From Nilaparvata lugens (lineage: Eukaryota > Arthropoda > Insecta > Hemiptera > Delphacidae), in the NCBI RefSeq assembly GCF_014356525.2, contig NC_052517.1, forward strand, positions 124,001-188,000: a stretch of DNA of 64,000 nt, in the 5' to 3' direction. Both the position numbers and the translations under genes were made by a program. Of this stretch, positions 23,641 to 35,180 are shown piece by piece. The notes beneath the pieces are model-generated. The model ran no database searches. It was not told the DNA's origin and was given only the letters and a program-made list of their open reading frames with translations. Position 1 is the stretch's first letter. Every line of letters begins with the position of its first letter.

Positions 23641-24439
23641 ACTTTCCTTGCCGTTATGAAAATTTATCACCTGACGCTAGTGTTCTCGCGCATCTCAAAT
23701 CTACTATTCAAGGATATGAGACAGCTGGTGATAGGACAATAACGCTAGAGACACACGAGGTCTGCTATCTCTTCGTAGTGAATGATTTAATAGAACCAAC
23801 AGTTGCCAACAGTTTGCAATTTAATAATCACATTTTCTCGCATTTCAAGCTTATTTTCAATTTTAGGTGAAAATGTTACTGGACATCAATTGCAGAGATT
23901 TTCATGCTCAATCTTTTCCATTTGGAATTTTTTGTTTAAATTGAATATGAAGGCTGCTAATTGAGAATCTAAAATCAAACTTTGCATGGATGGGGCGGAG
24001 CTCCTGAAATTTTTACAGATATAGGACTTGTTGCAGTTGATAGAGCTTATCAATGACTATTTCAGGTATGAATTTGATTGAAACCGTTGAAGCCGTTTTC
24101 GAAAAAAACGCGAAAAACCCTGTTTTTGACAACATTTTCGCCATTTTAGCCGCCATCTTGGATTGAATTTGATCGAAATTGTTCGTGTCGGATCCTTATA
24201 GAGTAAGGACTATACGTTCCAAATTTCAAGTCATTCCGTTAACTGGGAGATGAGATATCGTGTACACAGACGCACATACACTCATACACACACACACATA
24301 CATATACAGACCAATACCTAAAGACCACTTTTTCGGACTCAGGGGACCTTGAAACGTATAGAAATTTAGAAAATGGGGTACCTTAATTTTTTTCGGAAAG
24401 CAATACTTTCCTTACCTATGGTAATAGGGCAAGGAAAGT
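23641..24439. mobile_element. 799-bp TIR element with ACTTTCCTTGCC ends
   Basis: ACTTTCCTTGCC at 23641-23652 is matched by GGCAAGGAAAGT at 24428-24439, a perfect 12-bp inverted repeat. A further ACTTTCC/GGAAAG block lies just inside the right end. The frame at 23544-23870 crosses the left end and has no recognisable domain, so I treat it as non-coding. Short CACA microsatellites occur near 24280. Confidence 0.7.
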
Positions 24440-24499
24440 AAAACCTACTCACTATTAGTTATTTACTGCTGATTTATATTACATTGTCTGCTTCTACAA

Positions 24500-24604
24500 A
24501 ATGTCTCACCTTATTCTCTTTTTCCTCCCCATATACCTTCTCTCTCTGATTCTTTGCTTCCAACTAGTATTTTTCCTCTCTTCATCCTTTTCCTCATTTC
24601 TTTC

Positions 24605-24645
<41 letters not shown>

Positions 24646-24945
24646 TCGGTCGTGTGTTAATGGGAAGGATATTTTATATCCTTCTAAAAGAATCGACAAT
24701 TCATCCTCCAATCCACCTCCCAATCATCCTCCTCTCACACCTCCTCCTTCTCCTTCACCCCCTCCTCTTCCAACACCAATCCACCTCCCAATCATCCTCC
24801 TCTCCCTCCTCCTCCTATTCCTCCTCCAATCAACCTCTCAATCATCCTATCCCTCCTCCACCTCCTCCTCCTCCTCCTCCTCCTCCTCCTCCACCTCCTC
24901 CTCTCAATCCTCCTCCTCCTCCTCAACCAATATTATGAAACTACC
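24500..24945. repeat. CT and CCT microsatellites
   Basis: A run of CT dinucleotides occupies about 24606-24643 and a CCT/CTC trinucleotide run about 24855-24930, with CT-rich DNA between. The long open frames here translate to homopolymeric leucine, serine or proline and are not genes. Confidence 0.8.
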
Positions 24946-25221
24946 TGTTGCCGCTTCGCAAAGTGGATCATAATATCCATTACTTTAATTTCTTCACGCT
25001 GAGGGTCGTCCAGTCTTTCCCATCAACTCCCGTGGGTCTGATCCATCTTCCATGAAAAGCCTCATTCATATTGTTTGCTCTTAATATAAATTCATCATCT
25101 TTACTAGAATTAAAGAAAGAACTGGCTTATACACGTAAGGGATAGAAAAATTATGATTGACGCATCATCACATCCAAACATCTGGACTGATTAACATGAA
25201 ATTTTTCATATAGATTCTTAA

Positions 25222-25690
25222 CCTTTCGGCCTTCGCGCCCTACTCAATCACACGAGCAGACGCGTGTTGTATTTTTTACAACATCCAATTTTCCAAGTGT
25301 TATGTACTCTGTTTACTGTCAAAACATATAAATTGATTGTAGGCTAAAATTACTTTTTCCATCTTTTCGGATTATTTTACGCCTATGAACATTTGGATGA
25401 TTGCCATTTCATAGCCCAATAAGGTACATCAAGCAAAGCCATCAATTCAGTGTTATTGGTTCGTTCACAGCCCCCGTATACAGTCTTTCCCTATCTTATG
25501 CACTGTCGCGACTAAATGAAACATAAAGACTGAATCATTGCTCGGTTGATACTGCATTTCAGTGGAGTGATGGGGGAAAGTTTTGGAATGTATAGGTGAC
25601 TCATTCACTGACACCACCCCATTCAATAGTTTTTTGCAGCAAAAAAACTGACACTGTCGTACTTTTTACAACAGCGCGACTGCTGGAAGG
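25222..25690. mobile_element. TTAA-flanked MITE, copy 2 (inverted)
   Basis: TTAA at 25218-25221 and at 25691-25694 enclose 469 bp that is the reverse complement of the element at 110-587 along its whole length. The ends are CCTTTCGGCCTTCGCGCC and GCGCGACTGCTGGAAGG. With copy 1 it gives independent support for TTAA target duplication. Confidence 0.82.
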
Positions 25691-25983
25691 TTAAGCCGTG
25701 TTCACACTGAACAAATAATCGACAAACATGTTGTTGAAACAGTTCGGTCAAATTTTATTATGTTTGACAAACAATGTTTGCCCGTGGCTAGTGTGAACGC
25801 GTCACCAAACATAATATTTTAAGGGGGGGTGGGGAAGAAACTGAGTTTTATGTTTTACAGAGAAACTGTAAATGTTTGGAAAAATTAAACCTAACCTTCT
25901 AACATTGATGAACATGAAATTTCAGGTGATTTTACTTCTGGAAATTGATAAGCGTCAATATAGAAACCGGGCAGATATATTAA

Positions 25984-26217
25984 GCTGCGTACACATATTC
26001 GCGCTTCCAACCCGCACCGAGCACGCTCCTCCCTCGTCCGCGCCCTCGTACCACCATCGACCACAGTCGCTCCGCCCACGCACCCATCATGAACGTTACG
26101 GAAGATGTAGATCTTCTCGCGTTCCCCGGTCGAACCACTGTTGCTCCCCGGTCGATCATCAATCGCTCTGCTGGAGTGACGTTCGGTTGCGGAGCGGAGC
26201 GAAAGTCTGTACGCACC
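25984..26217. mobile_element. Second TTAA-flanked MITE, GC-rich
   Basis: TTAA at 25980-25983 and 26218-26221 enclose 234 bp with ends GCTGCGTACACA and TGTACGCACC (inverted repeats, 9 of 10 bases). It is far more GC-rich than its surroundings. The open frames on both strands, arginine- and proline-rich, come from base composition. It is a different family from the MITE ending at 25690. Confidence 0.65.
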
Positions 26218-26305
26218 TTAACATTTCAAAACAGATTTTCCAATCAACAGAGAAATAATTGAATTCCATAGTACTCTTTTCCAAAAGTCTTGCATATAAA
26301 CACTC

Positions 26306-26709
26306 AGGCTGGGCGCACACCGGTTAGTCAAGTCAAGACATGATCAGACACGTTTAGTCACAATACTTCACATAGCTGCTTGTGACTGAACACACACTGA
26401 TTAGTCATTGCAACTAGATATGATTCCATAAGCAACAAACTATGTGAAGTATTGTGACTAAATGTGACTAGTCTTGTCTTGACTAATCGGTGTATGACCA
26501 GCCTTAGACGCAGCTCACACTGATTAGTCATTGCAACTAGATATGACTCCATAAGCAACAAACTATGTGAAGTATTGTAACTAAATGTGACTAGTCTTGT
26601 CTTGACTAATCGGTGTGTGACCAGCCTATGCAACTATTTGAAGTATGGTTACTGAACGTGTCTGATCATGTCTTTTCTTGTCTAGACTAACTGGTGTGCG
26701 CTTAGCCTT
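26306..26709. mobile_element. TIR element with an internal tandem duplication
   Basis: Starts AGGCTGGGCGCACACCGGTT and ends AACTGGTGTGCGCTTAGCCT, inverted repeats. Two direct copies of a block of about 120 bp, containing GATTAGTCATTGCAACTAGA, lie at about 26395-26510 and 26515-26630. Each block itself ends with sequence resembling the element's terminus, suggesting a tandem or nested array of one short element. Confidence 0.7.
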
Positions 26710-27416
26710 ATGTAACAAAACCTCGGTTCAGGCTTCCAAGCCAATTTTTTCCAAAATGAACTATTCATTTGAAAAAATTTCCATTCTGCAGCCCTGCTCT
26801 CATAACAAAGTTATCATATTACGTCAAAATACAATTCTGATGTTTCCTGAGAGAAAACAATTTATTTTCAAATAATTTAAAATACGGTTGTTTTCAAACC
26901 GTGAGTTTTGAATCTTTAATTCGAATATGATACTTTGTTTGAATAGAGAAGAATCAACACAACGTACCTTTGATTCTGGAGAAGATAAATTCGTTTTTTA
27001 ATTCCTGGGTGGATTAAAATTCATCACATGAAGTGTCCTATACCTGGACATAAGTAACCCCAGGCTAGATACATAAGGTTTTCACGACAAAACAGATGAA
27101 GAGGGGGTATAAAGTTCCAAATTTTTTACCTAATAGACATTCAAAAAATTGAATAACTGTCCTATTTTAGAATTCACCTTTTTCTGTCAGAATCAATTGA
27201 ATGGAGAGCATTCAGGTTAACTATTTGAAAAGTTGATGATTCAAATCCCACTATAGAATGTGGAAAATAAATGTTCTGATCTTTGTTGTTTTGACAACAA
27301 AGGACAAAAAAGGAAAAGCTTGATATGGGGTCATATTTTTCTGGTCCTCACATGATTTGAGAGGTAATCTAAATGTCACTGGAATAATTGAATTTACAAT
27401 TTGATTGTACCAGAGT
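26710..27416. other. Intergenic, no gene seen
   Basis: AT-rich; no supported feature. Confidence 0.45.
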
Positions 27417-27805
27417 TACTAGTAGTTCTGTGAACAGTAGACCTCACGCAGTTTTCTTATATGGTGTCACCTGTACATCGGCTTCACTTGTCAGCTGAAT
27501 GATTATGTATAATACTATAGTCTAATTAATTTTATCTCCAGAGTAGATGATATAATCATAATAATATAGTGATATCAGAGTATGGAGGAAATCCCTCCTC
27601 GTTTAATATTATCCTTAAAATACACAATTTCTAAAAACCTCGTGTAAACATCGACGCACATTTAAAGAAAGAATATTTCTGCCAAATCTCAGAAAATTCT
27701 ATCATTGCGTTTGACCGTGAATGCGTTACATACATACATACGTACATAAAGACAAAGGAAAATCCGAATTAAAACATAGACCTCACTTCGTTCGGTCGAT
27801 TAAAT
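27417..27805 (+). repeat. Dispersed repeat, copy related to 22094-22655
   Basis: Begins with the same AGTAGTTCTGTGAACAGTAG block and ends with CCTCACTTCGTTCGGTCGAT. It carries short ACATACATACGTACAT repeats near 27730. Confidence 0.7.
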
Positions 27806-27820
27806 GTTCAAAGTAGCTCC

Positions 27821-28198
27821 TATAGTGAGGTTTACGTTACATTGACAGTTTTTGATTGGCAATGATATTGCTATCCTTGTCTATCATGCAACAAAGCGGA
27901 TAGCGCTATCTCTTTTTCGGTTTGCTCTGCTGCCAGATAGTTTTTTAACAATGTAGAAATATATTGCATGAAGAGAATGATTAATCTTGATTATTAAGAT
28001 TTATTATGAAATCATTGAAAAATAATTTGCTTAATAGAATATCATTTATAAATTATTTAAAATGAGAATGAACAATTAATATTACATCAATAAACCTGTA
28101 TCGGCTACCGTCTATAGAAGGCATTGGAAAGACAGAGGATCGGCAACGTTGCTATCCTATCTTTCTCCATTGCCATGATAACGTGGACCTTACTATAG
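27821..28198. mobile_element. TATAGTGAGG MITE, copy inverted relative to 17687
   Basis: Ends TATAGTGAGGTTTACGTTAC and GATAACGTGGACCTTACTATA. The interior matches 17687-18049 in reverse complement (for example GGATAGCGCTATCTC near 27898). Confidence 0.75.
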
Positions 28199-28590
28199 AT
28201 AGACGTGAGAAAATATCCCTCTCAAAATGAAAAGAGAAAACATATTTCAATTCAAATCATGTGAAAAATTATGCTAGTTTATAATAGTAAGGTCTACTCC
28301 ATGCCTTGATGTAATGCTAGAAATTTTTCATGAAAGTTAAGACTATGATATTCTTTGAGAGGTAGGTGGTATTATAGAAATGCAGTAGAACCTTGATAAA
28401 GTTCATACCGTTATAGTATACAGATGGAAATAGTAAATATTGGAAGTTGTATTGGTACAAATGATAATTAAAGAAAAATTGTTATTAAACGAAAATACCA
28501 ATTATGTGCTGTGAATCACCCCGAAGATATCTGCTGCTGCAAATATTGACAACAGGGTAAACAGCAGGATGAGCGCTACTATACAAAAAT
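28199..28590. other. Intergenic with half of a fold-back element
   Basis: About 28490-28590 matches one arm of the fold-back element at 32455-32708 (GAATCACCCCGAAGAT and GACAACAGGGT segments). Otherwise nothing is seen. Confidence 0.5.
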
Positions 28591-29544
28591 TATTTTTCGC
28601 CACACTTGGATGTAATGAGCTGGTTTTCATGCGTCATAAGGAGGCCGAAAATGATTGTTTTCCGACCAGGCCGGTAAAATTTTTACGGCCCTAGGGCTGT
28701 AAAATAACCTTGAAGTCAGCTGATTCTGATTTGATGTGAACGTGTTTACAAAATGGTTTATGAAACGGAATCAGTTTATGCTTCTAGAGTTGAATAAAGT
28801 ATTTTGCAATAAGATACTATCATTTTATTTGGATGAACGAAATACAAATAAGATATTATAAACTATTCAATTCAATTTTCAGAGTATAATAGAATCCAAC
28901 CTCAAACCTCATAGTACTTCGCTTATCACGAAACCTGGTGGATAATTTTGGAACTACTTGGGCAATATCCATGGTGCTGAACGTTTTAACAAATAGTTTT
29001 TGTAACGCAATCAGTTTATGCTTCTAGAATTGTATAAAGTATTCTGCAATAATATACTATCATTTTATTTGGATGAATGGAATACAATAAGATATAAATA
29101 TTATAAACTATTCAAATTGGATTTTCAGAGTAGGATAGAGCTTGTAACCTAAACTTCCGAAGTCGATGACAACAAGCATTGTTGACATTGACATTCAGAT
29201 TGGCCAAATTTCAAGTGTGCTAAAACAGCTGATCAAAAACTTTTCATTATTTGTGTTTACTGTTTTTTATTCAATAATAATAAAAACATTTATAATAATA
29301 AATATTATTGTCATTTGAAAGAATAAAAAGTATAAACTCAACCTCCCACATAATTGAACATAATCCTCTAGGTTATTTAGACAAATCAGAATAAAAAATA
29401 AAAATACTTGGACAATTTCCTGATATTCAGATAACCTCAGATTTGCTAGAGCTATGACCTTCCAGTTTTGCTTTCGGAAGTGCCTAATAAACAATTATTT
29501 TCATATATGTATATGGTTTTATTTTTCTGTGTGGCGAAAAATAA
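28591..29544. mobile_element. Element bounded by TATTTTTCGCCACAC inverted repeats
   Basis: TATTTTTCGCCACAC at 28591 pairs with GTGTGGCGAAAAATA ending at 29543. The interior contains a direct duplication of about 245-bp period (28741-28900 and 28985-29140, both with GTTTATGCTTCTAGA). The segment at 29150-29400 is related to 31520-31740 (shared AGTGTGCTAAAACAGCTGAT and TATAAACTCAACCTCC). I see no transposase. Confidence 0.55.
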
Positions 29545-31308
29545 CGTTCTCACCATGGGCAAAAATGTTTTTCCGGCTCTCAATCTTTTCTAGTCCTCGG
29601 CCTGCGGCCTCGGACTTGAAAACCGATTTCGAGCCAGAAAAGTCTCATTTACGGCCCTAGGTGCGAAATATACTATTTCAGCCCGGGAATTTACAGCATC
29701 TAATTGGGATATTCGTTTTATAATAATTAACCGTTATAGTACAAAGCAAGTTTTAGTTATTTTTCTGCAGTTCTTGAAATGCCCATATACAATGTAACCC
29801 ATGTATAGTAGGCCTACACCATGATTCAATAATAATATATAGACCTCGTAAAAGTAAATTTTTTGAGATGTACCTACCTACTATATTGAGGTACCAGTGT
29901 ACTAAATTCGGCAACAACATAATATTACTTATTACAAAAAGTAATTCATCACAATCTTATCACATTGATATATCACTTCCTACTCATACAATAAATTCAT
30001 ATATAAATAAAAACTAATACTAATTAGTAAACAAAACGTATACTAATCTGAGAACGCTTTTTTGAAAAATTCACTTTTTACTTATAATAGGAACTTATAT
30101 ACAATCATATCCTCATTATAGGATAAAAACCTTAAAAACATGGATTGATATTTCGATGAATTGGGAAAAATGCCAAATACAGCAATAAAACAAACTGATT
30201 TTCTGTGTGTCAACCAGATCAACTCAGCCAACCATGATCGTTCGTTTCCTTTGACATTCAAATTCTAATCGGCGTCTCCTTCTTCCACCTGATTTATCAC
30301 CGTCTCCCTTTTCACGGCGTAAACACATCACAAGGTTCACTAGACCTCGCAAATCGATAATTGAAATAGAACTTGGGCTTGATGCAGTTTTCACTCCCAC
30401 TCTGATGGGAACCACGTTATAAAGTCAATGGGATGACAGAGTTGAGGAGATTCTTTGTTATATTTAGTTCATTTCAGTTCATTCTTCCATCGCCTGTATA
30501 GCTGTGATTAAAGAAGGTATACCTGTTACAATATCGATATTGTTGGTTGTGTTGATAATGATTCTGTCTCAGATATATTATGCATAAAATTATATCAATA
30601 TTGATGATAATGTATAGTACAATTTCTCTCCCCTGGAGAATATTTTATATTTCTATGATCAAATAATAAATTATCCCAATTGTTGGTTGTGTTGATAACA
30701 ATTTTTCAACTCTGGATTATCAGAGATTGACAATGGTGTAACAACCGAAACCGGTCTTTTCAACTATCAATGAATCTGTGGTTTTTGGCAATTTCTTCTT
30801 ATTCAATGTGTTGATAATGATCGATTCTGTCTTGAATATTATTGATAGAATAATATTTATATTCATAACATGATAAAACTATTCTTCTGGAATATATATC
30901 TTTCCATGGCCGAATTATTTATGTTATCCATTTCCAATACATTTAGCAATGTTGAACTGGTATTTTCAATACAAATACGGAGCTCCATCATAATCACTGT
31001 AGCATCAACCTTGTATAGAACTGAACTGTTTACATTAACAAGATTTTTTATGAAATTGCGAGAATTAATTGAATGGATTCTTATTTATAATTGATACTGC
31101 ATTGAATTTATGAGGTAGAAAGAATTTTCTAGTCGGTACTGACTGAAGTATGACAGACGTAAGGCCCATTGATGGCTAAAATTATATATTCAGGCGAGTT
31201 GGAATTTCCTCCAGGAACTCCTCACCAATAATCGCCATACAAGTATAACATTATCATAAGTAGAGTTTTATTTGATGATACATAGCCTACTTTCATGCGC
31301 TCCAATTT
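29545..31308. other. Intergenic, no gene seen
   Basis: Near 29550-29680 there is a GC-rich patch (CTCGGCCTGCGGCCTCGGAC) that may be a repeat fragment. A frame at 30224-30415 and one at 30870-31094 have no recognisable domain. A GTTGGTTGTGTTGATAA unit recurs near 30540, 30680 and 30800. Confidence 0.45.
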
Positions 31309-31473
31309 AAAGGTGAGTACAGATTCACGCGCCGCGAACATGAGCAATTCACTTTCAGCTGATGCCAAGCTTTTTATATCTGTACCTTATCGTTTCTGTA
31401 AAGATACAGATATAGTCAGCTGATTGAAAGTGAATTGTTCATGTTCGCGGCGTGTATATGTGTACACACCTTT
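31309..31473. mobile_element. Short fold-back MITE, AAAGGTGAGTAC ends
   Basis: The left arm (AAAGGTGAGTACAGATTCAC, then GCCGCGAACATGAGCAATTC) pairs with the right arm (GAATTGTTCATGTTCGCGGC, ending TGTACACACCTTT). Arms are about 65 bp with a short spacer that also contains a TATCTGTA repeat in both orientations. Confidence 0.78.
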
Positions 31474-32006
31474 ATGTGCTAATACTTTTATACTTCTAAT
31501 GGTGCATTTTCGTTTGTACGTGAACTTCCGCATTCGATAACGACTAGCATTGTTGACATTCATTTTGTCCAAATTTCGAGTGTGCTAAAACAGCTGATCG
31601 AATAACTTTTTATTATTTGTGTTTATAATTCAAGAATCAGAAAATTTCTAATACTATCAATATATTGTCATTTAAAAGTATAAACTCAACCTCCTCCATC
31701 AAATCATGATTAAATATCATCTTTAAGGTTATTTAGACAAATTGAAATCCACCCAATGTGAGATCCTCACCCTGTCGTGATCGACGACGGCATTTACGGA
31801 CAAACGAAAACCTAGCTTAAGTTTGTTCAAGCATTCGCAGGCTGCAAACGTGTGAACAGTCTCACAAGAGCCTGAAGTATCCTATGCTGCTCTACTGTCG
31901 AGGGAAGCTTGGTTCTCCTGACATTCTATCATTCACTCATCCATTATATTACATCATATTTATCAATTCCTATTCCTTCTCATCGATTTATTCTCTCTTC
32001 TTACAG
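31474..32006. other. Repeat fragment and upstream intron-like DNA
   Basis: 31480-31815 is bounded by TTTTCGTTTGTACGTGA-like and GGACAAACGAAAAC-like sequence in inverted orientation and includes the segment shared with 29150-29400, so it is probably another TIR element. From about 31930 the sequence turns pyrimidine-rich, ending in the acceptor TCTTCTTACAG directly before the exon at 32007. Confidence 0.5.
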
Positions 32007-32097
32007 GCGGACAGTAATGACGAGTACTACTACAACTCTCTTTATAGAGACGGAGAAGGCTACAATGACAAAAACGTGCGCAATCTGGATGGTATCG
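32007..32097 (+). CDS. Probable internal exon of a host secreted or peptide-precursor gene
   Basis: A 91-base open segment is flanked by a good acceptor (CTTCTTACAG, 31997-32006) and a good donor (GTGAGT from 32098). The frame reads ADSNDEYYYNSLYRDGEGYN and then KNVRNLDGIG. It is acidic and tyrosine-rich, with codon use that looks more balanced than the AT-rich surroundings. The final NLDGIG resembles orcokinin-B-like neuropeptide motifs (of the LDSIGG type), but this is from memory and could be coincidence. Phase is 0 on entry and 1 on exit. Neighbouring exons are not recognisable, presumably separated by long introns filled with transposons. Confidence 0.45.
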
Positions 32098-32454
32098 GTG
32101 AGTTATTTGAAAAAAAATTGTAAATTTTCAAAAGTTTGTTTTCAAAAAAGTTTGAATTTCTGTGAACACAGAGAAATCTTTCTATAATCTTTTCTCCAAC
32201 CTAAATTTTGATCTCAACTATTGTTTTGGAAAATATGCACATGCATGGTTTTTTGCATGTTACTTTTTCCTGTGCAATATTGATAGAAATTACATAGATT
32301 TTTCAATAGCTGTTTAGATGTTTGTATCATGGAATAATTACGTTGAATGTGAATATTACAAGATTCAGTTTATTACAAATCGCCTAAAAGTTAGGCTTTT
32401 AAAGTTTTCACTCTGTCATGGAATAATGACAGAGACTATATTATATAATTATTA

Positions 32455-32708
32455 TTTAACGAAAATCCTAAATAAATGCTGTAAATCACCCCGGAGACTT
32501 CTGCTACTGCAGACATTGACAACAGGGTTAACAGCTAGATGGAAATTCGATGAGCGCTACTATCCAAAAATAGAACTTTAGAATAGAATTACTATTTTTG
32601 GATAGTAGTTCTCATCGAATTTCCATCTAGCTGTTAACCCTGTTGTCAATGTCTGCAGTAGCAGAAGTCTTCGGGGTGATTTACAGCATTTATTTAGGAT
32701 TTCCGTTA
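32455..32708. mobile_element. Fold-back element with about 120-bp arms
   Basis: The left arm includes CTAAATAAATGCTGTAAATC and GACATTGACAACAGGGTTAA; the right arm repeats these in reverse complement. The arms meet near 32580 with a spacer of only about ten bases. One arm of the family is also present near 28490-28590. Confidence 0.82.
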
Positions 32709-32932
32709 AATGATAATTATATATTAATTAGCATTCGAATCAATGTATTCTCTATTTAATTCCATCGGTAACTATATTATAGTTTCAATTGTTTTTTTCG
32801 TAACTGACAAACGCAAAAACCTCCTAATTGTTCCAGCAATCAGATTTTCCACTTAGTTCAACGCTAGTTCGCCTCTATGTTGTACATTGGGTAACACTAA
32901 ATGGACTAGCATAATATAATGGCGGTCAGAAT

Positions 32933-33467
32933 AGTAATTTGTGCAACTAGTGCGCAAAGTGACAGTTGCTGCACCGAAAGAAACGTTTACGCCCGAGCCG
33001 TAGGCGAGGGCGGAATGGTTTGTTGAGTGCAGCAGAGGAACTTTGCGCACGTATTTCACATTAAGTTTTTCCTACAGTTACCATTGAATATGAAAAGTGG
33101 GTATTATGGGTAAAATTGCCTGAAATGCATCAAAAGTTTTTCTGTGTAATTTTATTATTAATAAAAACCTTAATCCTAAAATCCTAAAGTCCTCGTTGTC
33201 GTGGTTATAATATATAATAGTAATAATTAGCGCGTTGTGCTTGGTTGCACCTCTGCTCACTATAGCAGCCACAGCAGTCACTGTTACCAACTTCATTTTG
33301 ATTTTGCTGCACTGTTGCTCCATATAACCTACTAAGTATTTTGCGTTGCCATGTTGCAAATCTGGAGTGCAGAAAAAATTTTCCCGCACTAGAGCGGAAA
33401 AGTGATTCTTTGCGTTCTGTAATCAGTGCAGCAATGGCCACTTTTCAACGTAACTGTAGGAAAAAAC
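32933..33467. repeat. Duplicated 535-bp segment, copy 1
   Basis: Almost identical to 34638-35180. It starts with a hairpin (GTGCGCAAAGT pairing with ACTTTGCGCAC, and GTTGCTGCAC with GTGCAGCA). This is followed by a unit with ends TTTTTCCTACAGTTAC and GTAACTGTAGGAAAAA, which are inverted repeats. The minus-strand frame shared by both copies (33205-33441 here) has no known domain. It differs by amino-acid-changing substitutions and is probably not coding. Confidence 0.75.
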
Positions 33468-34637
33468 TTATGTTCTCCTGAATGATAGCTAATGATTGCA
33501 AATATACCATGTATAAGTGGACATTTGAGACTCAAGAGCTTTATATGTGTTGAGTATCTACCATGCGCTTCATAATAATGCAAAACAATGTGAGGTACAG
33601 TATGTACATACAAGAATGAATAAATTAGTATTATCCCAAATCACAATGGAATAGACCACAAGGTTGGACCATTGTAGAATGAGTAAACATTGGAGAAAAG
33701 CTACCCATCAGTTATATCAATTAAGTTAGTATTTCGATTCGTAGAGTTTATATTTCGAAAAATGATTCCTATCAATAATTTTGAAGGTCTAGTATACAGT
33801 ATGAGAAACGAGTGACTAATCTGTAACATTAAATTGATTGAACATGGTATCCATTATTTGTAATAAATGATTGGTGACCTGTTTGGTAAAAGTAATAGAA
33901 TCCACTAGTTCCCAGACGGGAACACTGTAAAATTGTTGCGTAGCATTTGACGGTAGAGCAAAAGCAGTTGGTTTTTATTTGATATTATCAACTAGATGTT
34001 TTTTGGAATTTGAAAGAAAAACATTTTTTAGGAGTCAGATTTATTTTATTTAAAAGAAGAAATTTCTGTGAGATTTAAATGTGAATTTTAACATATTTTG
34101 GTTTTATATAATCAGTTATCCTACATCTATTCAAATACAAAACAATTAAGGAAGGTTATGGAATTTTGGGCATTTATCAATTTGAAAAAATAAAATAAAC
34201 TTGTTGCCAATGACTTTACAAAACGTTAGACAGAATTGTGTTGGACAGATTATTGTGTTTTTTATTTAAACAAGTTATATGAAAGTTTTAAAAACACGAT
34301 TCAAGGGATAATTAATTTGGAATTTCTAAAAATTAAAAACAATATGGAAAAATAAATTGAGATTGGAACGATACCGTTATACAGTTGCCGTCCATCCTAA
34401 GTTGCCATGGTCTGAATGGAAAACCAGGGGATGTCCATCCACGGGTCAGCTCGGTCTGTCTCAGGAGGTAGGCGATGAAAAAGTGTGTGAAATTATTCAG
34501 AAGAAAAGTGGAAAGCTTTTTCTACTAGCTGGCTGAAGGGGAGACTAGAATGCTAGCCCCACTTCTACCTCTCCTCAGCGTTTTTACTCTGTCAATCAAA
34601 ACTGTCTGATCAGCTTTTCGTTTTTAAAGTTGGAAAT
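33468..34637. other. Intergenic, no gene seen
   Basis: AT-rich DNA between the two duplicated segments. A GC-richer patch at about 34380-34600 shows no open frame of note. Confidence 0.45.
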
Positions 34638-35180
34638 AGTTATTTGTGCAACTAGTGCGCAAAGTGACAGTTTGCTGCACCGAAAGAAACGTTTACGCCC
34701 GAGCCGTAGGCGAGGGCGGAATGGTTTCTTGAGTGCAGCAGAGGAACTTTGCGCACGTATTTCACATTAAGTTTTTCCTACAGTTACCATTGAATATGAA
34801 AAGTGGGTAATTATGGGTAAAATTGCCTGAAATGCATCAAATGTTTTTCTGTGTAATTTTATTATTGATAAAAACCTTAATTTATTATCAAATTGAATAA
34901 AAATGTTGTCGTTGGTTATAATATCAGCTAATAGTAATAATTAGCGCGTTGTGCTTCGTTGCACGTCTGCTCACTATAGCAGCCACAGCAGTCACTGTTA
35001 CCAACTTCATTTTGATTTTGCTGCACTGTTGCTCCATATAACCTACTAAGTATTTTGCGTTGCCATGTTGCAAATCTGGAGTGCAGAAAAAATTTTCCCG
35101 CACTAGAGCGGAAAAGTGATTCTTTGCGTTCTGTAATCAGTGCAGCAATGGCCACTTTTCAACGTAACTGTAGGAAAAAA
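34638..35180. repeat. Duplicated 535-bp segment, copy 2
   Basis: Direct copy of 32933-33467 with a few substitutions and small indels, ending at the same GTAACTGTAGGAAAAA sequence. Direct orientation and shared boundaries suggest two insertions of one element and not a local tandem duplication, because the intervening 1.17 kb is unrelated. Confidence 0.75.

Noticed and set aside
24501..24973. 145- and 139-codon proline/serine-rich frames
   Set aside because: They translate CT and CCT microsatellites; composition alone explains them.
25872..26258. Arg/Pro-rich frame in a GC-rich patch as a host exon
   Set aside because: It lies inside a TTAA-flanked MITE and both strands are open, so GC content explains it.
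26358..26633. Minus-strand frame encoding a repeated 40-residue unit
   Set aside because: The repetition reflects tandem MITE units, not a repeat protein.
33205..35155. Near-identical 75-78 codon frames in two copies as a conserved gene
   Set aside because: The copies are parts of a duplicated non-coding element; the differences change amino acids and there is no domain.
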